NCBI GenBank assembly: GCA_028622995.1
Contig: JAJQJQ010000008.1
Coordinates: 2,418,001 to 2,482,000 of the forward strand
Direction of reading: 5' to 3'
Source of the DNA: Panagrolaimus kolymaensis
Taxonomy: Eukaryota > Nematoda > Chromadorea > Rhabditida > Panagrolaimidae
Length of the DNA: 64,000 nucleotides
In this document: positions 1 to 10,027 of the stretch, piece after piece
Layout of the letters: every line of letters begins with the position of its first letter
Position numbering within the stretch: the stretch's first letter is position 1
Notes under the pieces: model-generated
Seen by the model: the letters and a program-made list of their open reading frames with translations, nothing else
The model's database searches: none
Told to the model about the DNA's origin: nothing
Program-made: the position numbers and the translations under genes

Positions 1-198
1 TTAGTTTTTAGTCATAAGTTTTATTAGTTTACTAGTGTTTTTTTATCGAAATAAAACCCTTTTTTTAGAATAATTTAAATTTGCTAAATTTTTAAACTAA
101 ACCAAAAAGTTTTTTGCTTTAATTTTAATATATTTTTTAAAACCAAAATTTGGTTTAATAAGAAAAATTTTAAAATTTATTTTCAGAGACCAAAAATT

Positions 199-777
199 AT
201 GGAGAATTTTACAATTCCAGAAAACGTAACTATGGAAGAAGAAATAGAAAACGATGAAATCCAAAATTATTGGAGAAAACTTATATCGCAAATTTTTGCC
301 CCAAATTATTTTGTAGGAGCATGGATTGCTTTTCTGGTACTCTACTACCAAACTAGAAATTATATTAATAATCGGGTTTGGATTACATTTGCTATAGCTG
401 CAACAAGTTTTTCATCAATTTTGAGTTTTCATATAACATGTCTTTATATTTTTGAACATATTCAAAATCCATGGCATATTTGTAAGTCAATGATTTAAAA
501 AAAGAAGCAAAATAAGTTAATTTATTTTTTAGTAATTATTATCCCATTTTGGATATATTCCATTTGCTTCGGTTGTTATCAAAGTTGTTACCAATACAAT
601 CCAAATTTGACAATTCTACAATTACAAGATCGAGTAAATAACCGAATGAAAATTCAAATGTGTATTTTTCTTTTATTTGTGACCATTGGTCGTGATGAAT
701 TATTATTACAACCTATTCTTGTTAGTTCAATCACAATTTGCTCCGTCATAATTTCTATCATCTTTTGGAGATCATAA
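199..777 (+). CDS. Multi-pass membrane protein, family A copy 1 (Frag1/DRAM/Sfk1-like, tentative)
   Basis: Two exons, 199..490 and 532..777, are joined across a 41-bp intron that starts GTAAG and ends TTTTTTAG; the frame is open across the join. The product is a hydrophobic protein of about 178 residues with about four membrane segments. It aligns with the A genes at 1189-1682 and 4262-5358 through the blocks FAPNYF/VAPNMT and TSFSSIL/TSFSTFL. A TTTTCAG acceptor lies 13 bp upstream of the ATG, so this is either a trans-splice site or the end of an earlier, unseen exon. The arrangement (luminal loop, then several TM helices) recalls the Frag1/DRAM/Sfk1 (PGAP2-like) superfamily, but I saw no decisive motif. 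It could equally be an unnamed nematode family. Confidence 0.6.
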
Positions 778-837
778 TATTTTTTGGGATATAAAATTGT
801 GTTTATTTTCTCTCAATAAACTTAATTTGCTACTTTT

Positions 838-990
838 TTTTACAATATATTGTATTTTTTCTTTTATGGCGTTGCACTATTTTATTATAAGCGATTTGAT
901 ACAGATCTAAGAAATCGTCTTTCAAATGATCGAATAGAGAAATTGCTTTTTTTAAATGTAAATTTACCTCTTTATAATTTTAATTGTTGA
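838..990 (+). pseudogene. Fragment of a family A membrane gene
   Basis: An open stretch encodes a piece resembling the fourth-exon region of family A: an aromatic membrane segment, a YYKRFDTDLRNRL-like loop and a further hydrophobic stretch. It matches the MGFCRFKPKMK...LRSLY region of the copy at 4262-5358 only weakly. It has no start codon, no flanking splice signals that I can defend, and ends at TGA. It lies just after family A copy 1 and before the truncated copy 2, so it is best read as debris from repeated local duplication. Confidence 0.35.
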
Positions 991-1047
991 CTCTATTGTT
1001 ATTGTTGTTTTACATAAATATTAATAAAAAAAATCTTGAAAAAGACG

Positions 1048-1179
1048 TTAAATTTCCGTTTCCGTTCCGTTTCCGCGGAAATTACATTAATTTTTCCGTT
1101 TCCGTTTACGGAAACGGAAGCAGATTTTGATTTTTCCGTTTCCGCGGAAACGGAAAAATGTCATTTCCGTCCATCCCTG
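1048..1179. mobile_element. hAT-like MITE remnant built of TTTCCG/CGGAAA motifs
   Basis: The stretch is nearly all copies of TTTCCG and its complement CGGAAA. The right end reads CCATCCCTG, i.e. CAGGGATGG inverted, a typical hAT terminus. The left terminus and an 8-bp duplication of the flank (GCATCAAC expected) were not found, so the element is probably 5' truncated. It sits inside a coding exon of the family A gene that follows: the base after the terminus resumes the exon at the position of VAPNMT in the paralog. It belongs with the elements at 55005, 56832 and 63247. Confidence 0.5.
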
Positions 1180-1180
1180 G

Positions 1181-1682
1181 CATCAACTATGACAAAAATT
1201 ATGGCAGCTGGAACTTTCGCGGGAACTTACATTGCTTATATCCATCACAGCTATAGAAATCGCCACATATTTTATCGCCCTTTTGTTTCATTGATTGTGG
1301 GCTTGACAACATTTTCTTCATTTATCGGAACATATTTGACATTAACTGAAGTTGATTTTGAAAATCATTTGGTCTATTCTAGTAAGCCTCAGCTTCTATC
1401 TAATTTTTTAATAATGCAACATATAATATTTTAGTCGCATACTTAATCGTTTTGGGATATGTCGTACTTTTTGCTGCCATCATGGGATATTGCCGCTTTG
1501 ATCCTAAAATGAAAGTACCTGCAGTACGAAGCCTTTATATTGATCAAGCTCTCATTCAAATGGGCATTTTCTTGCCATTTATGGTTATGCATAAAAATTT
1601 CTTGTTTTCAGACATTACTTCAAATAACATTGCAAATGCCATAGTTTTTTTTAATTTCATTGTTTACTGCTTTATTTTATAA
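1181..1682 (+). pseudogene. Family A membrane protein, copy 2, 5' part lost
   Basis: Coding resumes right after the MITE at 1048-1179 and runs to 1381. It is then spliced (GTAAG...ATTTTAG) to 1435..1682, ending in TAA. The translation aligns throughout with the copy at 4262-5358 (MTKIMAAGTFAG versus MTKILAAGTFAG; FRFDPKMK-type loop; IFLPFM). The exons that encode the N-terminal half of the paralog are absent upstream; only the MITE and an unrelated A fragment lie there. An ATG at 1189 could still start a shorter protein, but a 5'-truncated pseudogene is the simpler reading. Confidence 0.55.
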
Positions 1683-1889
1683 CTATAGTATTTAGTTATT
1701 ATTATTTTCTTTCGTTTGTTGTTTCAATTCTTATGTTTCGTTAGTTCAAATAAAAAAATTTATTAAAAAATTCATAAAATAAAAGGAATCAGTTGGATAA
1801 AGTTTTTTTTATTATTTTTTCATATTTTTTTTGTATTTTTTCGATAATGAAAGTTTTTGAAAACAGTAAAGCGTTTTTCTTAAGCTCAA

Positions 1890-2566
1890 TTAAATCGGCA
1901 AATTTTGGTTTAAAGATACTTTCATGCCGTTGAAGTTTTGCGTTAAAAATGCTTCATAGTTTATAATAGTTTTATATGCTTTGGATGCTGCTTTAATATA
2001 TGTTTCAAAAATGCATGATATGAACAGCTGAATTGATAACTTAAGAATAACAAATAAAAAATCCCATTTGCACATATTTGGATCTTCTGTCTTACGAACC
2101 AGAAAGTGTGCTCCTTGAAAAAAAATATCGATAAGCTAAAACAAAAAATTAAATTATTTTCTTTTCTTGCCTTTGTTTATTTAAACTTTTTTTTCTTAAA
2201 TTAATTATATAAATAACTTACCGAAAGGCTTGTAAAAGCTCCATATAATCTTTTTAAGAAAAAAGGACCTTTTCTAATTTCCATTGTAGAATCATAAACA
2301 ATTTTAAGATTCAAATAAAATATATATAAATGAAGAATGAATTGAATAAGAAAAAAATATTCCCAAAATGTTGTTGAAAAGATTGGACTCAATTTCAATA
2401 AATTTCTGCCAAAATAAGTTAAGGTTTGAACGAAAAGAATAATTCCAGAACAAATAGCAGTTTTGACAATTTCATTGAAATATCGAAGCTTTTTAACTTT
2501 TTCTTTTTGGTTTCGATGAATTGGAACATAATCGAATGTAAAGTTATCATTGATTTTGATAGGCAT
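1890..2566 (-). CDS. Membrane protein, family B copy 1
   Basis: Two exons on the minus strand, 2222..2566 and 1890..2135, are joined by an 86-bp GT-AG intron (GTAAGTTATT...GTTTTAG) in phase 0, giving 196 residues. The start ATG (MPIKINDNF) follows a short conserved leader. Two hydrophobic segments lie at roughly residues 35-60 and 70-95, and another after the MCKWDF motif in exon 2, followed by an amphipathic KAASKAY stretch. I do not recognise the family. It is clearly paralogous to the gene at 5475-6187 (PIHRNQKEKVKKLRYFNEI) and lies tail to tail with a family A gene in both places, so the pair was duplicated together. Confidence 0.65.
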
Positions 2567-3004
2567 TTTTTCCAACAAACAATAAATAATTGATGAAGTT
2601 ATTTTAAAAAAATATTAGTAAGTAAAAAAGCGCTACCACTGCTTTGCTTCGCTTGGATCAATATGACTGACTGATGGCCATTAATATGCTTTGCCAAATA
2701 AAAAAAATGAGAACAGTGCTTCGTTGTTTTTGATTTTATGGAAAAGAATAACCCAAAAAAGGTCATTCACACTTCTTTTTTAAAACAACTTTTAGTTGTT
2801 GATTAAGCCAAGATTTTTGCTAACTTAAGTTTAATTTTTTTTAATTGCAAAAAATTGTTAGTGTAAGCTTACAAAAAAAGCTTGCTGCAAAGAACGAACA
2901 TGTTCTCGACTAACTTTATACTTGCCAGTGTTCTTGTTTGTAATATGTATTGATTGATTAAAAAAGTGACAAATTTGTTCCATCAAAACAAACTACTTTA
3001 TTTA
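2567..3004. other. Intergenic, duplicated 5' flank of family B
   Basis: The first ~220 bp (about 2567-2785) closely match 6188-6410, the upstream flank of the second family B gene, including the run AACCCAAAAAAGGTCATTCACAC. The duplicated block therefore extends beyond the genes and probably includes their promoter. I see no open frame worth calling in the rest. Confidence 0.6.
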
Positions 3005-3713
3005 TTCGGTTGTTCAATAAGTTCGCTTCGCGATAAATTTGATTGGCCAACTATGGGGAGCAAGACATGTCAGATATGATTTTTACCGATTTGTAGCCCC
3101 AATAAATGTGCTTCGAACGGGCGCTATAAGTTTTGGATTACCTTTGTTCTTCGAGGAATTAATGGCACCTAAAGCATCAAGATGCCAATTTTCAGGGAAA
3201 ACCGATTATAATGATATTTTAATTTTTTATTTTCGGTGCTATTCTTTTATGAAATTAGTTTATAATGTCAAAAATTATTATTAGCAAATGATTTGACAAC
3301 AATTATCGAAGCTTTAATAGCCAATCATAGCTATTTCATAGCAAAAAGTGTACCAAAGGCTTATAGTAGATATCTTTCGAAAAATTTGGTTACGGCAAAG
3401 AAAGCTATTTTCTGAGTAAAAATATGTTAAAATCATGCTAAAAATAGCAGAAAAATGCTCTGGTGTAGCATATAAATAGAAGTTTATCTCAAAAAATTAA
3501 AATATCATTATAATCGGTTTTCCCTCAAATTGGCATCTTGATGCTTTAGGTGCCATTAATTCCTCGAAGAACAAAGGTAATCCAAAACTTATAGCGCCCG
3601 TTCGAAGCACATTTATTGGGGCTACAAATCGGTAAAAATCATATCTGACATGTCTTGCTCCCCATAGTTGGCCATTCAAATTTATCGCGAAGCGAACTTA
3701 TTGAACAACCGAA
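3005..3713. mobile_element. Long-TIR MITE, TA target duplication (copy 1)
   Basis: The left ~210 bp (from TTCGGTTGTTC) and the right ~210 bp (ending GAACAACCGAA) are inverted copies of each other. TA dinucleotides sit immediately outside both ends (3003-3004 and 3714-3715), as for Tc1/mariner-type insertions. The ~290-bp middle carries AAAGGCTTATAGTAG and GCTAAAAATAGC, which recur in the element at 37567-38286. Short open frames in the arms are mirror images of one another and are not genes. No transposase is present, so it is non-autonomous. Confidence 0.8.
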
Positions 3714-3715
3714 TA

Positions 3716-4261
3716 TTAATTTTATCCTTTTTGGAGTTCATCGCGTGTTTTTATATAGTCTTTTTGCAATAAAATTTTTTTTGTCTCAATCGTGTGCTTT
3801 TCCTTTAACATATAATTTGTTACTTGTGTAAATAAAAATTATTTAGCAAAAGTTTAATCATAAGCTGATGATACAGTTGTAAAAGATTTTTTTAATGAAT
3901 TGTTATTTGTTAATTTAAAATAGGGATATAATAAAATTAAACGAGCAATAAAAATATCATTAAATAATTAGTTTATCAAACACAAGGCATTAATTTAAAA
4001 CTTAAACAAATAAGTAAAGATCCTGCAATCAAACTTCAAATTTTCTGAGCCGCGATCAATTGATGAACATTTTTATTTCAATATTTTAATAATTTAAAAA
4101 ATTCCAAAAATACACAGAAAATTCCTTCTTTTGTCATCTGTCGATTCTATGTATTTCACTGTCGCAAAGTTTTGTATATCAACGGTATTCCCCTTTTTGA
4201 GATATTATTTTTTCTCTTTCGAAATTTTTTTCGATTCTTTTAAACTGGTAGCAACTTAAAA
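3716..4261. other. Intergenic, AT-rich
   Basis: I see no gene. The stretch separates the MITE from the second family A gene and must contain the promoter of the latter, but I cannot single out a motif. Confidence 0.4.
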
Positions 4262-5358
4262 ATGGCACCTCGTGGTAATGGGCTTCCAACAAACGCTCCT
4301 CTTATTGACGTATGTATTTTTTATTTAAAAAAATCAAATTATAAAATTAACTTTTAGGCTTTCAAATACTATAATGGCATCTTTATTAAGATTAGTATCA
4401 TCATGTTTGTTCTTTTCGGAGTTATAAGTCTTTTACTTTTTCATGCAAGCAAAGATGTAAAAATAGCTGAATCTTGTTTTAAGTTAGGGCTTGAATTGGG
4501 TATATGAATATTTTTATCCAAATGCTATTTAAAAATGAATGTCAATGGGATTTTAAATCGCCTCACGGGAAGCACTCATCCGTTACCCATATTTATGAAC
4601 ACATGCATCATCATCAAGTAAAGGAATATATAAATAAAAACTTTTTGAATTAGAAAATTATTATAATTCATTGGAATAACCTGTAATTCAAAATCAAAAA
4701 TAGTAATAAAAAATACTTGAGTTTAGTGTATTTTCAATAATTTTAACCTTAATTTATCTTTTACAGATTTCTTCTGCCATGCTTTATAACGTTCCAGATG
4801 ATGATCTCAAGCGTCATGATGAAAAAAACTTTGAAATAATGGTTAATACAGTCGCACCAAATATGACAAAAATATTGGCAGCTGGAACATTCGCGGGAGC
4901 TTATGTTGCTTATTTTCGCATCTGCGTCAATACAAAGTACCTCTATTATCGACCATTGTCATCTATAGTTTTGTGTTTAACATCATTCTCAACTTTTTTG
5001 GGAATTTATTTGACAACGCTTGAAATTAACTTTGAACAAAATTTGGTTGGTTCTAGTAAGTCTTACCTTCAATAAACTTTTAAATAATGCAAAATTTAAT
5101 ATTTTATTCATCTATATCATCATTTTGGTTTATGTCATCTATTTTGCCAGTGCTATGGGATTCTGTCGTTTCAAACCTAAGATGAAAGCTCAAGAATTAC
5201 GCAGCCTTTATTTTGAACAAACCCTTATTCTAATGGCCATTTTCTTGCCGTTTATGATTATTCATATTTATTATTGGACAGCCAAAGCCAATAGAAAACC
5301 TTGTGGCATTATTTTTGGATTTTCACTTTTTATTGCATATATCTATCATCGTGGATGA
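4262..5358 (+). CDS. Multi-pass membrane protein, family A copy 3 (Frag1/DRAM/Sfk1-like, tentative)
   Basis: This is the longest family A copy. Exon 1 is 4262..4309 (MAPRGNGLP...), exon 2 starts at 4358 with a membrane helix, and the exon from 4767 to 5055 begins ISSAMLYN. The part between about 4490 and 4616 is open in another frame (ECQWDFKSPHGKH) and I could not join it cleanly to exon 2. The final exon should start at about 5108, by comparison with copy 2, and ends at TGA 5356-5358. The acceptor AG used in copy 2 (ATATTTTAG) reads ATATTTTAT here. The ISSAM loop followed by several TM helices resembles Frag1/DRAM/Sfk1 proteins. The gene may be defective. Confidence 0.5.
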
Positions 5359-5474
5359 TTTATTTAATATTTTTGTTCGTTTCTATGTTGTCTTCTTGTT
5401 TTTATAAATAAAATATTTTATTTTTGAACTTACAAAACAAATACAAGCAGTTTGATAAATTTCAACGATTTTTC

Positions 5475-6187
5475 TTATTTTTCTTTATTTTTTTCAACGT
5501 GTTTTCGATAATAAAAACTTTTAAAAACTGAAAAATTTTCTTTCTTTTGTCTAATTAAATTTGAAAGTTTTGGTTTAAAGATTTCTTCTTTGCGTCGAAG
5601 TTTTGTTTCAAGAAATATTTCGTAATTAACTAAAGATTCATAAGCTTTTTCTGCGGCTTTAATATAAATTTCAAACAGACAAGCTATGTAAAGCTTAATC
5701 ACTAGCAGGACAGCAACGAAAAGGTAATCCCATGCGCACATATCTGAATCCATAACATTATGACCCAAAAAGCCTATTTGAAGTAATATATCAATAATCT
5801 AAAAAGAAATTTTAAAACCTTTGTAAAAAAATTTTTTTAGCTTACTAAAACTCCATTAAAATCGTTATCTAATCTTTTCATACGAAATGAATTCTGCTTT
5901 TTTATTTCCATTCCAGTTTTATAAAGAATTTGAAGAATAAAATAAAGCATATATGAATAAAAAATAAATTGAAAAAGAAAAAAATAATCCCAAAATGGTG
6001 TTGAAAAACTTAAATTAAACAAATATCTTCCAAAATAATTTACAATTTGTATAAGGAAAATGATTCCAGAGCATATTGCAGTTTTGGTAATTTCGTTAAA
6101 ATATTGAAGCTTTTTGGCTTTTTCTTTTTGGCTTCGATGAATTGGAATATATTCGAAAGTAAAATTATCATTGATTATGAAAGGCAT
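5475..6187 (-). CDS. Membrane protein, family B copy 2
   Basis: Two exons on the minus strand, 5846..6187 and 5475..5798, are joined by a 47-bp GTAAG...TTTTTAG intron in phase 0, giving 221 residues. Start MPFIINDNF is conserved with copy 1. Hydrophobic segments lie in exon 1 (IFLIQIVNYFG and FLFQFIFYSYM) and exon 2 (CAWDYLFVAVLLVIKLYIA). The C-terminus is longer and more basic than in copy 1, ending YRKHVEKNKEK. Function is unknown. The convergent neighbour is family A copy 3, mirroring the pair at 1181-2566. Confidence 0.7.
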
Positions 6188-6744
6188 TTTTTCCAACAAA
6201 CAATAAATAATTGATGAAGTTATTTTTAAAAAATTCTCAATAACTAAAAAATCGTTAACCACTGCTTTGCTTCGCTTCGATCAATATGACTGACAGATTG
6301 CCATTGATGTGGCTTTGCCAAATAAAAAATAAAAATGAGAACAGTGCTTCGTTGTTGTTTTTGATTTTAGGGAAAAGAATAACCCAAAAAAGGTCATTCA
6401 CACTTTTTGTAATTATTTCTTTCTTTGTTGATTGTTGCTGCACTTTGGTGAGTCAACAACTCACAATTCTTTATTCCTTCTTTGAATAATCTTTTAATGC
6501 AATAATATAACTATAGAAAAATAGGATGTGTATTTTTACTTTTTGATAAAGTCAAAGGTCATAAAAAAAGTCCATAAAAAGCCAAACTATAAACATTTTT
6601 TTATAAAGATTAAATTATTTTCAACAAAATAATTTTTTATTTTTTCAATAACGACACAATAAAAAGCCATAAAATATTAATAAATTGTTTTATAGTAATT
6701 TTTAACAAACATCAAAAAACAAACAAAAAAAATTATTTATTAAC
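6188..6744. other. Intergenic; first half is the duplicated family B flank
   Basis: About 6188-6410 repeat 2567-2785 with few changes. The remainder is AT-rich with no open frame that I would support. Confidence 0.5.
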
Positions 6745-7935
6745 TTATTTTCTTCTGCTTCCCCCATTTGTGGTTGTTGAAAGTATTGTAACCGAAGTGG
6801 AGTTGCTCGTAAACCTTGAAGTTAATTTTATATAAACAGATTTTGGTTTTCGGAGCAGATGAAATATAAAAACAATAAAATTAACAATATTCCTTCGATA
6901 TTCGGTTAAAATCAATAACATAATTATGGAATCACAAAAAACTCGAATCACACACAACCATTGAATAGTGTAATTTCGAGATAAATATCCAATCCAAGAA
7001 GGAAATGTAATATTAAAATAAGTTGATAAATAATTGATATACGTATAATAAATCGAAGCGAGACTTAAAAAGGTTAGAAAAATGCATTGAAAAGTAATAA
7101 CTACAGTAATTTTGATGGAAGTCATTAAATTTTTACGATTATTTTTTGCTTGAAATTTAAATTGACTTCCAACTTTAATTATTACAAAAATCGCCAAAAT
7201 ATTTGCCGTTAATAATAAAATTGGAGCAGAAAGGTTTTGAATTAATGGTAAAGCTGTGTGCCACCATTTTGCAACATTAAGCGGCTCCACACATTTATCA
7301 AATAATTTAGGTTTTATGCATTCATTCCAATCTGGGCAATAAAGCATTTCACAAACTTTTAGTGCTTGGGAATCAGCTTCACTCACGAAATCCATAATCC
7401 AATCAGGAATGTTTAAAATTAATAAATATAAAAATTGGAAACCAAAAATCATAAAGAAAAGATTTTTTGATTTTGAAGAAAAATGTCCATAAAATCGATT
7501 AAAATACATAGTTAAAAATCGTGAAAATATTAACAAAAATAATGGAGCATACATTCCATTAAAAGTAATATTTTTAAATAAATCAATTATTAAATTTGTA
7601 AATAAAGTACTATTTAAACCATTTAAAGAATAAATGCATGTAGGATATTCTCCATCTTTAATACTAACAGGTGTATCACAAATGGAATCATAAATAATAA
7701 ATAAATCCCAAAAAGTTTGATTCAGAATAAACCAACGATATGATTCTTTTATATCTCCAAAAATAGAAACCAATAAAATAATAATTAATAAAAATAAAGT
7801 TATATATGCAAATTTGATATCTTCGAGCAAATATGGCAATTGATAAAAGAAGCAGCTCCATGGATCATCAATACTCATATCAAAACCACGAAAAGTACAT
7901 ATAAATTTATTAGAAATTTTAGAAGGGTTTTTCAT
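6745..7935 (-). CDS. Seven-transmembrane receptor, single exon, orphan
   Basis: One uninterrupted frame of 396 residues starts at ATG 7933-7935 (MKNPSKIS); upstream in-frame codons are not ATG. Seven hydrophobic segments are visible. A long Cys-rich loop between TM4 and TM5 holds CEMLYCPDWNECIKPK, and the Ser/Thr-rich tail ends TTTNGGSRRK. N-glycosylation sites (NST, NIT, NLS, NYT) lie in predicted outer loops. This fits a plasma-membrane G-protein-coupled receptor, either chemosensory or peptide-like. I see neither a DRY box nor the Sre signature found in the receptor at 57954-59245, so I leave the family open. The absence of introns is unlike most neighbours. Confidence 0.7.
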   Translation of the reverse strand: MKNPSKISNKFICTFRGFDMSIDDPWSCFFYQLPYLLEDIKFAYITLFLLIIILLVSIFGDIKESYRWFILNQTFWDLFIIYDSICDTPVSIKDGEYPTCIYSLNGLNSTLFTNLIIDLFKNITFNGMYAPLFLLIFSRFLTMYFNRFYGHFSSKSKNLFFMIFGFQFLYLLILNIPDWIMDFVSEADSQALKVCEMLYCPDWNECIKPKLFDKCVEPLNVAKWWHTALPLIQNLSAPILLLTANILAIFVIIKVGSQFKFQAKNNRKNLMTSIKITVVITFQCIFLTFLSLASIYYTYINYLSTYFNITFPSWIGYLSRNYTIQWLCVIRVFCDSIIMLLILTEYRRNIVNFIVFIFHLLRKPKSVYIKLTSRFTSNSTSVTILSTTTNGGSRRK

Positions 7936-8375
7936 TTTACAAAAACTAGTAATTTTTATGAGACATAAGTCCTTTTTTCTTTCTTGGCCAAACAAAAATA
8001 TCAAAATTGCTTTCGTATTTTTTATAAGAAATATTTCACTTAAGTTTGTGAGGTGGTGGTTGTTAAAATTATTAAATTACAATAAATTTATTATAATTTT
8101 ATTTTATTTTTATTGAAAAGCAAGAATTTTTTTTATTCGTGTAAATGTACTTTTTTCCTCTTTCTTCGTCAAACTAAATGCAATTAAATAAAAAAAAATT
8201 TATTAAAGGTTAAAACTACAAACATACCACCCACTTACTTTAGAACTAACAAAAGGAAAATAACAAAATACTGTAAAAGTTTTTGAGAGGAATAAAAAAA
8301 GCATTTTGCTGTTGTTTGATAATTGTTTTTAGAGAAATTTTTTTGTTGTGCTTAGCTTTTTTGTAATATAATAAA
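7936..8375. other. Intergenic between divergent receptor and Hsp70-like loci
   Basis: AT-rich, with no gene seen. It covers the upstream side of the receptor and the 3' side of the Hsp70-like pseudogene. Confidence 0.4.
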
Positions 8376-9810
8376 TCACTGAGTTGACAAATAATACGCA
8401 TAATACGCAGCTCCAATGGCGACAACTTCATCGGGATTTTCATTACATAAATGTTCAGCATTTGTAAATATTTTTCTTAATAAATTTTGTACCATAGGCA
8501 TTCGAGAGCTTCCACCAACTAAAAAAACTTTATTAATATCTTTTGACATAAAATTTGAAGTTGAAAGTATTTCGACTATTGCATCCTTGACTTTATTTAA
8601 AGTTTTGTATGACATTTTTTCAAAATCTTGTTTTGTAATTTTTAAAGTTTCTTCAATGTTTGGATTAAAGTCACTAATGTCCAACCTAAAAATTAAAAAT
8701 ATATTTAAAATATGTTTTTTGAGCTCACAAATCGTCATCGGTGGCAAATAGAGTGTGCTTAATCAACATACATTTTTGCATTAATAAATATTTCAATTTA
8801 TCTTTTGAATTTACTTTAATTGAATATTTTTCTTCTAAGATTCGTGAATAATGATTGAATAAAATATTATCAAAATCTCTTCCACCAAAATTTGCATCTC
8901 CACCAGTTTGGATTACATTTAATTTCCCATTTGAAACATTTATAACGCAAACATCCAATGTGCCTCCTCCTAAATCAAATAAAAGCAATGTGAATTCATT
9001 TGGAATGGGTCGATCCACGAAATATGCAAAAGCAGCCGCAACAGGTTCAGGAAATAAATGGATTATTTTCCATCCTGCAAGTTTCCCAGCTTCAATTGTA
9101 GCAGATTTTTGTCTTTCATTAAATGCTGCGGGAGCAGTTATAACAACTTCATTTAAATCTTTGCTTTGAATTTCTTCAGCTTTTTGTTTAATGTGTTTTA
9201 ATAAAAGAGCTGCTATTTTTTCAGGAGATTTGTTCACAAAATTATTTTTGGTCGGTTGAATTTTTATTATTGGAAGACCATTCGTTGATATGATTTCAAA
9301 AGGCCATGTCAGATCATTTTTAATTTCGTTATAATTTCGCCCGATTATTCGTTTCGAATCAAAAACGAGCACGTTTGCAATCGTTAACTACGATTTGTCC
9401 ACAAAGTTCGTTTTTATTTCCAAAAGACACATAAGGCGGCAAATGTCTTTCTCCATTATTATCCAGTGCAATAATTTCAACCCCATTTCGACGATTAACT
9501 GCTGCAAAGCATCTCGAAGTTCCAAGATCTATTCCAACTACATTTACACTATCAGTAGCTTTTAATTTTTGTGGGATCAAATATGATTTTAGAAATGGGT
9601 TTGGATTTTTGTTAAGTGTTGTCGACTAAAAATAGCCTAATTGCCTAATTATTTTTTGCAGAAAAGCGATGAAGTGATTCCATAATATCTGTTTTTCATA
9701 CATTATAATGGTTCTTTTTTTGTTGTTTTTTCTACCATATTTCTTATTGCATTTTTTACATTTCTAGTTTTAGTTGAATAATTACAGTCGAAAAAAAGAA
9801 CAAACCTCAT

Positions 9811-9932
9811 CACACATGGGCACATGGTGTGTTTCGGTGTGTTTTGACACACCGGAGGGTAGCGGGGTATCGCCGAGGTTTTGGAGGGTATCGCTTTGAA
9901 AAAAATCTGACACACCACCTTGCCCATGTGTG
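9811..9932. mobile_element. 122-bp MITE with 8-bp target duplication
   Basis: The ends are inverted repeats: CACACATGGGCA at the left and TGCCCATGTGTG at the right, extended by GGTGTGT-type sequence inside. Direct repeats AACCTCAT flank it exactly (9803-9810 and 9933-9940), the 8-bp duplication typical of hAT transposons. It is far richer in GC than its surroundings. It lies in the Hsp70-like pseudogene on the minus strand, right at the 5' splice site that ends exon 3. Confidence 0.85.
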
Positions 9933-9966
9933 AACCTCATTAATACTTTCAAAATAATCAATTCTT

Positions 9967-10027
9967 ATAATTTTATTTAAATCAATTTTAATTATAATTT
10001 TATTTAAATCAATTTTAATTAAAATTT
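9967..10027. repeat. 27-bp tandem duplication in coding sequence
   Basis: The unit TTATTTAAATCAATTTTAAT with its flank occurs twice head to tail. On the minus strand it doubles the peptide KIDLNKII in exon 3 of the Hsp70-like pseudogene; paralogs have one copy (DIDINKIF). Confidence 0.7.

Noticed and set aside
3039..3679. Two near-identical open frames on opposite strands
   Set aside because: They are the mirrored arms of the long-TIR MITE and have no independent evidence of coding.
9703..9927. Minus-strand frame ending TRNVKNAIRNMVEKTTKKEPL
   Set aside because: It spans a MITE and a likely intron of the Hsp70-like pseudogene; no domain and no start context.
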